Below, in pieces: positions 1-5,624 of a DNA stretch of 6,010 bases. The translations under genes and the position numbers were made by a program. The DNA is from Candidatus Sulfotelmatobacter sp. (GTDB lineage Bacteria > Acidobacteriota > Terriglobia > Terriglobales > Acidobacteriaceae), in assembly GCA_030044775.1 (NCBI GenBank), contig JASICF010000508.1:1-6010 (forward strand). Reading direction: 5' to 3'. Numbering within the stretch: the stretch's first letter is position 1; each line of letters starts with the position of its first letter. A model generated the notes under the pieces. The model was not told the origin of the DNA. It saw nothing but the letters and a program-made list of their open reading frames with translations, and ran no database searches.

Positions 1-750
1 GCTTGGCAAAAGAGCGACCATCCCTCTGCCGCCTCGCAGTCGCCTAGCGACGGTGATTCGCGGCGAATGCCGGCGGCTGCGTTGGAAGATGATGTGCGCG
101 TCGGAGACTTGGGCAGCGGCTCCGATTACAGCGCATTTCTCCAGCACCTGGGCGTCCCGGCAACGGACATCAGTTCCACCGGACCGTACGGGGTTTATCA
201 CTCGACCTTCGACGATTTTGCCTGGTTCAAGAAATTCGGCGATCCGGATTTCCTTTACGAGCAGGAGATGGCGCGATTTTTCGGACTTGAAATGCTCCGC
301 ATGGCTGATGCCGACGTGCTGCCTTACGACTACCAGGAATACGGCAAGGAAATCGAGGCTTACGTGGATGCGGCGAAAAAGCGCGCAGAAAGCAAGCTCG
401 GCGCTCGCGCGCTTGATTTCGATGCCGTAACCTCAGCCGCGAAGCACTTCGAAGATGCTGGAGCGAAAGTTCTTGCGAAGGAGAAAAATCCGCCGCGGGA
501 TCCGGGCCGCTTGAACCAGGCGCTACTCGGTGCGGAGCGCGCTTTGCTGGTGCCGGAGGGGCTTCCGCATCGCCCGTGGTTTCGGCACGTTATTTACGCT
601 CCGGGGGAATATACCGGGTATGCCGCTGTGGTAGTCCCGGGCGTGAATGAAGCAATCGATAAAGGCGATGCTGAGCGAGCGCGCCAGCAATTGGCGGTCT
701 TGACCGTGGCGTTGCAGCGAGCGGGAAAGGCGCTGGAAGGATATAAATGA
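1..750 (+). CDS. M28-family peptidase, glutamate carboxypeptidase II-like, C-terminal part (5' end outside window)
   Basis: The frame is open from base 1 and gives 249 residues before TGA, so this is the 3' part of a longer gene; family members are usually about 700 residues or more. The ATG at 67 is internal, because homology begins before it. Residues about 35-75 match the end of the zinc-peptidase domain of human GCPII/PSMA: LGSGSDY aligns with LGSGNDF, and GVYHS carries the His (window residue 67) equivalent to zinc ligand His553. From about residue 113 the transferrin-receptor-like dimerisation domain follows, with the hallmark GLPHRPWFRHVIYAP at 187-201. The other zinc ligands and the catalytic Glu lie upstream of the window. 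The family hydrolyses peptides, often removing C-terminal residues, and many bacterial members are exported; the N-terminus needed to judge export is missing. GCPII residues that hold the substrate glutamate are not conserved here (see findings), so the substrate is unknown. Family assignment is secure. Confidence 0.93.
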   Translation, partial: AWQKSDHPSAASQSPSDGDSRRMPAAALEDDVRVGDLGSGSDYSAFLQHLGVPATDISSTGPYGVYHSTFDDFAWFKKFGDPDFLYEQEMARFFGLEMLRMADADVLPYDYQEYGKEIEAYVDAAKKRAESKLGARALDFDAVTSAAKHFEDAGAKVLAKEKNPPRDPGRLNQALLGAERALLVPEGLPHRPWFRHVIYAPGEYTGYAAVVVPGVNEAIDKGDAERARQQLAVLTVALQRAGKALEGYK

Positions 751-829
751 TTGAGCGGTTTCCAGACGTTCACAAGGCTTCAGAGTGAATGCGCCCAAAT
801 GGAAGCATCTCCGCAAGTGATCCCCTGAA

Positions 830-1477
830 ATGAACGCCACTTATGCACTCGGGCATTTCCTTCGCACGCTGCCGCATTCGGCTGCGGCGACTTTTCTTGC
901 TCTGTTTCCGATTGTCGATCCCTTCGGCGGAATTCCGATCTTTTTCTCGATGACTTCTTCATGGACTCCCCAGGAACGTAGAAACACAGCATTGAAAACT
1001 GGCGTCTGGGTCTTCGTCATTCTGGTTACATTTCTTTTCTTCGGACGGTTCGTGCTCTATTTCTTCGGAATTTCTCTTCCGGTATTAAAAATTGCGGGGG
1101 GACTGATCGTTGCCAACACAGCGTGGGGCATGGTGACCTCCCATGCGCGCATCACTCCGGAAGAGAGCCACGAAGCGCAGGAAAAAGAAGACATTTCCCT
1201 TACCCCACTTGCCATGCCGTTGATGTCAGGACCGGGCGCGATCGGCGTAGTCATGGCGTTGGCCGCGCACGTCGATAATTCCGCCTCTTACATTGGGATG
1301 GTAATCGGCATTGCGGCAGTCGCTCTCTCTGTCCTGTTGTTCTTCTGGCTGGGAGGGCCGCTGGTGCGAAGGCTGGGGCCGAGTGCGGTAGGTGCCATTA
1401 ACAAGATCTTCGGTTTTCTCATTCTCGCCATCGCCGTGCAACTTGTGGCCGATGGCATTGCGGACTTCAGCGCTTAA
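830..1477 (+). CDS. MarC family (UPF0056) integral membrane protein
   Basis: This is a complete 215-residue protein, the usual MarC-family length. About six hydrophobic segments are visible, near residues 16-40, 55-79, 82-101, 126-146, 153-175 and 186-210, with a charged loop at 104-121. Two family signatures are present: IVDPFGGIPIF (28-38) in the first segment and LAMPLMSGPGAI (127-138) in the fourth, one in each half, as expected for an inverted-repeat transporter-like fold. The C-terminal FGFLILAIAVQLVADGI is also typical. The protein acts in the inner membrane. Its transport substrate is not known, and E. coli MarC, despite its name, has been reported not to contribute to multiple antibiotic resistance. 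ATG 830 is the first start after an in-frame TGA at 818-820. No convincing Shine-Dalgarno sequence precedes it. It lies 79 bp downstream of the peptidase on the same strand, so cotranscription is possible but not shown. Confidence 0.93.
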   Translation: MNATYALGHFLRTLPHSAAATFLALFPIVDPFGGIPIFFSMTSSWTPQERRNTALKTGVWVFVILVTFLFFGRFVLYFFGISLPVLKIAGGLIVANTAWGMVTSHARITPEESHEAQEKEDISLTPLAMPLMSGPGAIGVVMALAAHVDNSASYIGMVIGIAAVALSVLLFFWLGGPLVRRLGPSAVGAINKIFGFLILAIAVQLVADGIADFSA

Positions 1478-1594
1478 CACAAGGATGGTTCCATGCGTTG
1501 CTTTTGGTTTCGGCAAGATATCGATCTTTCAACACCTATTTCGTTCCTATCTCGGTTTCCCAGAAATATGGATCACCTGACCCGCTCCACGACG

Positions 1595-1600
1595 AAGGAG
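1595..1600 (+). promoter_or_regulatory. Ribosome binding site AAGGAG that decides the DUF4440 start
   Basis: AAGGAG lies 8 nt before ATG 1609 but only 2 nt before the in-frame ATG 1603. Spacing therefore favours 1609. It also rules out the far-upstream TTG at 1498, which has no such site and would bury the signal peptide. Confidence 0.75.
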
Positions 1601-1608
1601 AGATGCTT

Positions 1609-2109
1609 ATGAATAAGCTCACGATCCGACTGCTCCACGCGACCATCCTCTGCGGAGTGCTGGGCATCGTACCATTTGCAATCTCGTGTCCCGCCCAAGC
1701 GCCGGATCCAGCCAATGCCAAATCCGATCCGCTGCAGCAGCAAATTGTCGCCGCAGAGCGCGAAGGATTGGAAGCTCTCAAAGCCGGCAACGTCGCTCGC
1801 TTCGCCGATATGACTGCCGACGACGCTGTTTTCGTTGACGCGGCGGGCCTGGCGAACAAGGCCACGGTCGTGAGCAATGTCGCCGGCTTCCGGCTCACCG
1901 ATTTTTCCATGGACGATATTCGATTTGTGCGACTTTCTCCAATCTCCGGCCTCATTGCTTACAAGATCACCGAGAAAGGCGTTTCCCATGGCAGGGAGTT
2001 CACGGCGCAAGCCTATGTCTCGTCGATCTGGCTCCAGCAAAATGGCAAGTGGGTATGCAAGTTCAGCCAGGAAACAACGCCGCGTCAGCCGAAGCCAACG
2101 CAGCCGTAG
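1609..2109 (+). CDS. Exported DUF4440 / SnoaL-like (NTF2 fold) protein
   Basis: The protein has 166 residues from ATG 1609. The N-terminus is a signal peptide: basic residues K3 and R7, a hydrophobic core at about 8-26, and likely cleavage after AQA at 29-31. AISC at 24-27 is a poor lipobox, so a lipoprotein is possible but less likely. Residues about 43-156 fit DUF4440 in the NTF2-like superfamily: an N-terminal helix ending ALKAGN, the TADDAVFVDAAG segment (69-80), and a C-terminal strand pair YVSSIWLQQNGKWVCKFSQET (136-156), which is very typical of the family. The fold makes a cone-shaped pocket used for catalysis or ligand binding in different members; no catalytic residues can be assigned, so the function is unknown. 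The gene stands alone between a 131-bp gap upstream and a hairpin that overlaps its stop codon. A longer TTG-started frame from 1498 adds an unlikely N-terminal extension and was not chosen. Confidence 0.87.
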   Translation: MNKLTIRLLHATILCGVLGIVPFAISCPAQAPDPANAKSDPLQQQIVAAEREGLEALKAGNVARFADMTADDAVFVDAAGLANKATVVSNVAGFRLTDFSMDDIRFVRLSPISGLIAYKITEKGVSHGREFTAQAYVSSIWLQQNGKWVCKFSQETTPRQPKPTQP

Positions 2110-2129
2110 CTTGTCTTGATAAGACAGGC
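2109..2129 (+). terminator. Short hairpin at the 3' end of the DUF4440 gene, possible terminator
   Basis: A 9-bp stem (2109-2117 with 2121-2129, one G-T wobble) closes a 3-nt GAT loop and begins at the last base of the TAG stop codon. Only a weak T-rich stretch (CCGTCCTTG) follows, so it could be a terminator without a proper U-tract or a 3'-end stabilising hairpin. The structure is seen; the role is inferred. Confidence 0.4.
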
Positions 2130-2169
2130 CCGTCCTTGTAGCCATCCAAAAACAATTCCTTTGCATCAA

Positions 2170-2198
2170 CCGAGCCAGACACCTCCGCTCGGGTGTCT
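2170..2198 (+). promoter_or_regulatory. Two mutually exclusive hairpins in the leader of the DUF4139 gene
   Basis: AGACACC (2177-2183) pairs with GGTGTCT (2192-2198) around an 8-nt loop. CCGAGC (2170-2175) pairs perfectly with GCTCGG (2187-2192), which lies in that loop and uses one base of the stem. The two helices compete, or could form a strained pseudoknot with no linker between the second strands. It lies 85 nt before ATG 2284. It may be a terminator, an attenuator-like element or chance; no known riboswitch class is recognised. The rest of the 174-bp gap (2110-2283) shows no clear promoter. Confidence 0.3.
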
Positions 2199-2274
2199 AA
2201 ACCCCATAAGGCCACTTCGTAGCGCAAGAATCTGAGCAATTGTCGTTCCCCCTTGCGCGGCGGCCCATTTTTGC

Positions 2275-2279
2275 GGAGG
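2275..2279 (+). promoter_or_regulatory. Ribosome binding site GGAGG of the DUF4139 gene
   Basis: GGAGG lies 4 nt before ATG 2284, a slightly short spacing but a strong match. It supports 2284 as the start, which also gives a clean signal peptide. Confidence 0.75.
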
Positions 2280-2283
2280 AACT

Positions 2284-4446
2284 ATGCGCCTTCTCAACGT
2301 CGCAGTCGTGTGTCTGCTCGCCGTGGCTTCTTTCAATAATCATTCCTTCAGTCAGTCCTCAACAGATTATGCCCGTCTGCCGGTTACTCGCGTTGTTCTC
2401 TATAAGAATGGTGTTGGCTATTTTGAACATTCTGGAAGAGTTCGCGGGAGCCAGGACGTAAACATCGATTTCACCACGGCGCAGCTCAACGACGTGCTGA
2501 AATCTCTGACCGTCCTCGATCTCGGCCAGGGGCGCATCACCGGTGTCAGCTACAACTCAAATGCGCCGCTTGAGCAGCGCCTGAATTCTCTGCACCTGGC
2601 AGTCGGGGAAAAGCCAACTACGGCGCAGTTTCTCGATTCGCTCCGAGGCGCGCGCGTGGAAGTACGCAGCGGCACAGAAACTGCAACCGGACGCCTGCTC
2701 AGTGTCGATGAGCGTGACATCCCCATCAAGGGCGATGAAAAGGTGACGGTCGATCAGATTTCCATCGTCGGCGATAACGGCGACGTGCGCGTCTTCGATC
2801 TCACTCCTTCCACGGATGTGCGTCTGGCGGAAAAAGATGTAAATGACGATGTTGGCAAGTATCTCGGTCTGATCGCTTCCACGCGGGATGCGGATATGCG
2901 CCGGATGACCATTTCCACCGCGGGCGATGGCGAACGCCAATTGATGGTCAGCTACATCAGCGAAGTGCCCGTGTGGAAGAGCACATATCGGATCGTGATT
3001 CCAAAGGATGGCAAGCCGCTGCTGCAAGGTTGGGCGATCGTCGACAACACGGTCGGAGAAAACTGGGACGGTGTGGAACTGTCTTTGGTGGCCGGCGCGC
3101 CTCAATCCTTTGTCGAGGATCTTTCACAGCCTTACTACACACGGCGTCCGGTGGTGGCGTTGCCCGCAAACGCTATGATCACGCCGCAGACGCATGAGGC
3201 GACCATTGAAACTGCGGAATCAACCGCGGAGGCGACTGCGCCATCGGCGGGCAATACGGCGCATGCCGGCGGCGTGATTGGAGGAATAGCTGGTGGCGTT
3301 CCAGGAATGTCTCTGGCTCAGAGGGAATTTGATGCCGTTTCGGGCACTGGCGGAGGCGTTGGCGCAGGCAGTGGGGGCGGAACGGGAGGCGGATATTTTC
3401 GCACGAAGACGGAAAAGCAGTGGCTGGCTGCCGATTCTCTTGAGGCTGCCACTACAACCGCCGAATCACGGGACCTCGGCGATTTGTTCGAATACAAGCT
3501 TCAGGACCGCGTCACGATCCACAAGAATCAATCGGCGCTGGTACCCATTTTGCAGGCGCGCATCGACGCAGAAAAAGTTTCCGTCTGGAATCCTTCGCAA
3601 GGCGCCGTTCTCCGCGCGCTTTGGCTCGACAACACCAGCGACCTTACGCTCGATGGCGGCAGTTTCAACGTGCTCGAAGGGGACGCTTTCGCCGGCGAAG
3701 GCCTGATGGAAGCGATTAAGCCGGGCGAGAAGCGCTTGCTTTCCTATGCGGCCGATCTGGGAGTGCTGGTCGAGGCCAAACAGAAGGGTAGCACCGAGCG
3801 TGTTACCCGAGTGGCTATCTCCCACGGCGTGCTCATGCAGTCGACACAAGAGCGCGAAGAAAACACCTATGTCATTCGCAATCGCGATGCCTCACCGCGT
3901 GTTGTCGTGATCGAGCATCCGGCGCGTCAGGGTTGGAAGCTCACCGATGACGATGACAAACCGGCGGAAAGCTCCGCTTCATTCCATCGCTTCCGCATCA
4001 GCCTGGACCCGATGAAAACCGCCACGCTGGCGGTGAATGAATATCGTCCAATCACTAACAGGTATCAGGTTTCGAACATCACCGACGATCAGATCAAATT
4101 CTTCCTCACGCAGAAGATGATCAATCCCCAAGTCGAACAGGCATTGCGCAAGGTAGTCGCCCAGAAGAACAGCATAGCGTCTCTCGATGTTGACATTACC
4201 GACTGCAACTCGAAGGTTTCGGCGATCTCTCTGGACCAGCAGCGCGTGCGCGAGAACATGAAGGCGTTAAAGGGAAGCATCGAGGAAAAGGCGCTGGTCG
4301 CTCGTTATGTGCGCGAATTGAACGAGCAGGAAGACCGTGTCCAGTCTCTTCGCCGCGAACTGGCTGACTTGCAGCAGAAGCGCGCGTCCGCACAAAAGAC
4401 GCTCGACGCCATGATCGAAAATCTGCAGATGGAGGTAACGCTGTAA
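2284..4446 (+). CDS. Exported DUF4139 domain-containing protein with C-terminal coiled coil
   Basis: This 720-residue protein starts with a signal peptide (hydrophobic at about 3-17, likely cleavage near SFS at 21-23). Residues 33-95 form a beta-rich module (VTRVVLYKNGVGYFEHSG) that resembles the N-terminal DUF4140-like module of mucoidy-inhibitor-A (MuiA) relatives. DUF4139 begins near 219 with LMVSYISEVPVWKSTYRI and continues through LLQGWAIVDNTVGENWDGVELSLVAGAPQSF (246-276). It is interrupted by an Ala/Thr- then Gly-rich linker (about 301-371) and resumes at about 396-600 (FEYKLQDRVTIHKNQSALVPIL). Residues about 612-718 are charged and heptad-like with few prolines, a predicted coiled coil. 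The protein probably acts in the periplasm or on the cell surface. The biochemical role of DUF4139 is not established, and the MuiA name comes from a distant mucoidy phenotype, so no function is claimed. No catalytic motif is seen. Confidence 0.88.
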   Translation: MRLLNVAVVCLLAVASFNNHSFSQSSTDYARLPVTRVVLYKNGVGYFEHSGRVRGSQDVNIDFTTAQLNDVLKSLTVLDLGQGRITGVSYNSNAPLEQRLNSLHLAVGEKPTTAQFLDSLRGARVEVRSGTETATGRLLSVDERDIPIKGDEKVTVDQISIVGDNGDVRVFDLTPSTDVRLAEKDVNDDVGKYLGLIASTRDADMRRMTISTAGDGERQLMVSYISEVPVWKSTYRIVIPKDGKPLLQGWAIVDNTVGENWDGVELSLVAGAPQSFVEDLSQPYYTRRPVVALPANAMITPQTHEATIETAESTAEATAPSAGNTAHAGGVIGGIAGGVPGMSLAQREFDAVSGTGGGVGAGSGGGTGGGYFRTKTEKQWLAADSLEAATTTAESRDLGDLFEYKLQDRVTIHKNQSALVPILQARIDAEKVSVWNPSQGAVLRALWLDNTSDLTLDGGSFNVLEGDAFAGEGLMEAIKPGEKRLLSYAADLGVLVEAKQKGSTERVTRVAISHGVLMQSTQEREENTYVIRNRDASPRVVVIEHPARQGWKLTDDDDKPAESSASFHRFRISLDPMKTATLAVNEYRPITNRYQVSNITDDQIKFFLTQKMINPQVEQALRKVVAQKNSIASLDVDITDCNSKVSAISLDQQRVRENMKALKGSIEEKALVARYVRELNEQEDRVQSLRRELADLQQKRASAQKTLDAMIENLQMEVTL

Positions 4447-4460
4447 GGTCGCGGTCAGAT

Positions 4461-4506
4461 CCGGGCGGGCGAGCGCATGAGCTATGCCGCGCTCGCACGA
4501 ACCCGG
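4461..4506 (+). terminator. GC-rich interrupted hairpin just 3' of the DUF4139 gene
   Basis: GCGAGCGC (4469-4476) pairs perfectly with GCGCTCGC (4489-4496) around a 12-nt loop. An outer CCGGG (4461-4465) pairs with CCCGG (4502-4506) across an internal loop. The structure begins 14 nt after the TAA. No U-tract follows, so termination is inferred from position and stem strength only. Confidence 0.45.
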
Positions 4507-4521
4507 CACTAATGGTTCAAG

Positions 4522-4551
4522 CCACTCCTTCGGAGATTCCCGAAGGAGTGG
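4522..4551. terminator. Perfect 12-bp hairpin between convergent genes, probable bidirectional terminator
   Basis: CCACTCCTTCGG (4522-4533) and CCGAAGGAGTGG (4540-4551) form a perfect 12-bp stem with a 6-nt loop. It sits 75 nt past the plus-strand DUF4139 stop and 18 nt past the minus-strand stop at 4570. That placement and its symmetry suit a shared terminator. Neither side has a clear U-tract. Confidence 0.6.
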
Positions 4552-4569
4552 GCAAAAGACTTCTCGCAA

Positions 4570-5343
4570 CTATTTGTAAGTCGCATCGGTCCGCGCAAGG
4601 AAGTCGCGGTGCGGGGTGAAATCGACCATCGACCCAAATGCTGGCCCGCTCAATGGGCTGGCCTTAACAGCGTCGCGCACCGCATCATTCACCTTGTCCA
4701 GGGCTTCTGCATTTGCGGCGATGTAGGCGACCCAAAACGTGTTCGGGTCGGACGTGTGAATGACTTCGCTGTCAACTTCATATTCATGAATTGTGCCATC
4801 GGCCAGCAATTTTTCCATGACCGGCACGAACAAGTTCTTGCTGAGAGTATCGATTGCGTCGTTGGGGGCGGTCGGTTTCAGTTGGTAGACGGCAACGTGC
4901 GTGTAGACCCCTTTCCACGATCCCGAATGCCAGTTGTAATAACGGCTGACGACCAGGTTATCCCAATGTCTCGTGGCGGCAACATCCACCGGAGAAGTCG
5001 GTATGCCTGTCTTGTAAACGGTGTCCAGAAAGTTGAAGATCCCCGCCTCCGACATCGACGAGAACCAGGTATCTTGTGTGGGGCCGTCAACCGAATGGAT
5101 CAAGTTCTGATCGTCGCCATAGCCGACAACGTTCCCATCCGCCACGGCCTTCTCCATCATTTTTTCTTCTGAAGCCGCCTGCTTGGCGAACTCCGCCCAT
5201 TGCGTCCGGGGAAGCGTCCAGAAGGCGACATAGGTATACATGCGTGGTTTTTCTTTTACTTCCTGCGTTTGCGCGGATGCGCAGATTCCAAACAGGGCAA
5301 TCGCACACCCGATTGCAAAAACACCGCACAGTTTATTCCTCAT
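4570..5343 (-). CDS. Exported protein of unknown function with two tandem copies of one domain
   Basis: The protein has 257 residues. The N-terminus is a classical signal peptide: R2 and K4, a hydrophobic core at about 6-20, and cleavage after ASA at 22-24. The mature part is an internal duplication. Residues about 36-112 and 147-226 share YTxVA at the start (Y36/Y147), then MEKxxADG (63-70/176-183), a Tyr (75/188), an Asp (78/191) and IH followed by S or T (82-84/195-197), with a constant offset of 113 through the central part. Each half reads as strand, helix, strand, strand, helix, which suggests a ferredoxin-like or dimeric alpha-beta-barrel fold in which two halves form a single-chain pseudo-dimer; this is inference. 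I do not recognise a named family and see no proven catalytic residue, though H83 and H196 are conserved between halves. A Shine-Dalgarno sequence supports ATG 5343. A 187-residue plus-strand frame across this gene is a shadow. Confidence 0.87.
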   Translation of the reverse strand: MRNKLCGVFAIGCAIALFGICASAQTQEVKEKPRMYTYVAFWTLPRTQWAEFAKQAASEEKMMEKAVADGNVVGYGDDQNLIHSVDGPTQDTWFSSMSEAGIFNFLDTVYKTGIPTSPVDVAATRHWDNLVVSRYYNWHSGSWKGVYTHVAVYQLKPTAPNDAIDTLSKNLFVPVMEKLLADGTIHEYEVDSEVIHTSDPNTFWVAYIAANAEALDKVNDAVRDAVKASPLSGPAFGSMVDFTPHRDFLARTDATYK

Positions 5344-5350
5344 GTTTTTT

Positions 5351-5355
5351 TCCTC
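5351..5355 (-). promoter_or_regulatory. Ribosome binding site GAGGA for the duplicated-domain gene
   Basis: On the minus strand GAGGA lies 7 nt before the ATG at 5343, with an all-A stretch between. The spacing is good and supports the start. Confidence 0.7.
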
Positions 5356-5367
5356 GCTTATTTATTA

Positions 5368-5413
5368 GGGATTTGCGGGGGTAATCCCGAGCGGAGCAAG
5401 TGTACACCGAGCG
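5368..5413 (-). promoter_or_regulatory. Repeat-containing leader upstream of the duplicated-domain gene
   Basis: The segment holds an inverted repeat GGGATT/AATCCC (5368-5373 with 5383-5388), two direct copies of CCGAGCG (5387-5393 and 5407-5413) exactly 20 bp apart, and the 8-bp palindrome GTGTACAC (5400-5407) between them. Such spacing of two helical turns can mark operator sites, but each element is short and may be chance. No confident -35/-10 pair was found. Confidence 0.2.
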
Positions 5414-5473
5414 CGGATGTTTTTGAGGCGAACTGAGCGAACTTAGATCCCACGCTTATTCGAGAGTGCGGGG

Positions 5474-5542
5474 AAAAAATGAGCCATGCATTCTGATGGG
5501 CCTCATTTGCGAAATAGCCGAGGCCCATCTGTGCATATTGGC
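5474..5542 (-). terminator. Intrinsic terminator of the TIGR03803 repeat gene (long hairpin plus T6)
   Basis: The core is a perfect 10-bp stem, GATGGGCCTC (5495-5504) with GAGGCCCATC (5520-5529). It is extended inward by ATTT/AAAT (5505-5508 with 5512-5515) after a 4-nt bulge, and outward by ATGCA/TGCAT (5486-5490 with 5532-5536) and GCC/GGC (5483-5485 with 5540-5542). Read on the minus strand, the stem base is followed after 3 nt by TTTTTT (5479-5474). The element lies about 80 nt past the minus-strand stop at 5625. This is the only hairpin in the window with a true U-tract. Confidence 0.7.
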
Positions 5543-5558
5543 CGACGTCGATGATGTA

Positions 5559-5593
5559 ACCGCCGGGATCGCACCCGTTGCGGATAAGGCGGT
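5559..5593. other. Small structured element in the 3' untranslated region of the repeat gene
   Basis: ACCGCC (5559-5564) pairs with GGCGGT (5588-5593). Inside it ATCGCA (5568-5573) pairs with TGCGGAT (5579-5585) with one bulged G, leaving a 5-nt loop. It lies between the stop at 5625 and the terminator. It may be a 3'-end stabilising hairpin; the role is unknown. The flanking bases 5543-5558 and 5594-5624 show only the 8-bp palindrome CGACGTCG (5543-5550). Confidence 0.3.
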
Positions 5594-5624
5594 AGCAACT
5601 CGATTGTTAGAACACGACGAATCT

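Noticed and set aside
830..1477. Reading the MarC-family gene as an antibiotic resistance determinant
   Set aside because: The family name is historical. MarC proteins are of unknown transport function, and the E. coli member has been reported not to confer multiple antibiotic resistance.
1498..1608. N-terminal extension of the DUF4440 gene from a TTG start
   Set aside because: There is no ribosome binding site at 1498. A good AAGGAG and a clean signal peptide occur at 1609, and the extension would put the signal peptide inside the protein.
1573..2169. 198-residue minus-strand open frame
   Set aside because: It is antisense to the DUF4440 gene, whose product has clear family motifs and a ribosome binding site. 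The minus translation looks like non-coding shadow.
2170..2198. Functional H-type pseudoknot formed by the two leader helices
   Set aside because: The topology is right, but the second strands are contiguous (GCTCG 2187-2191, then GGTGTCT 2192-2198), leaving no linker to cross the 5-bp helix. Alternative hairpins are more plausible.
4609..5172. 187-residue plus-strand open frame
   Set aside because: It lies wholly antisense to the exported duplicated-domain gene, has no clear Shine-Dalgarno sequence, and its translation shows no domain-like pattern, whereas the minus frame has a signal peptide and conserved internal repeats.
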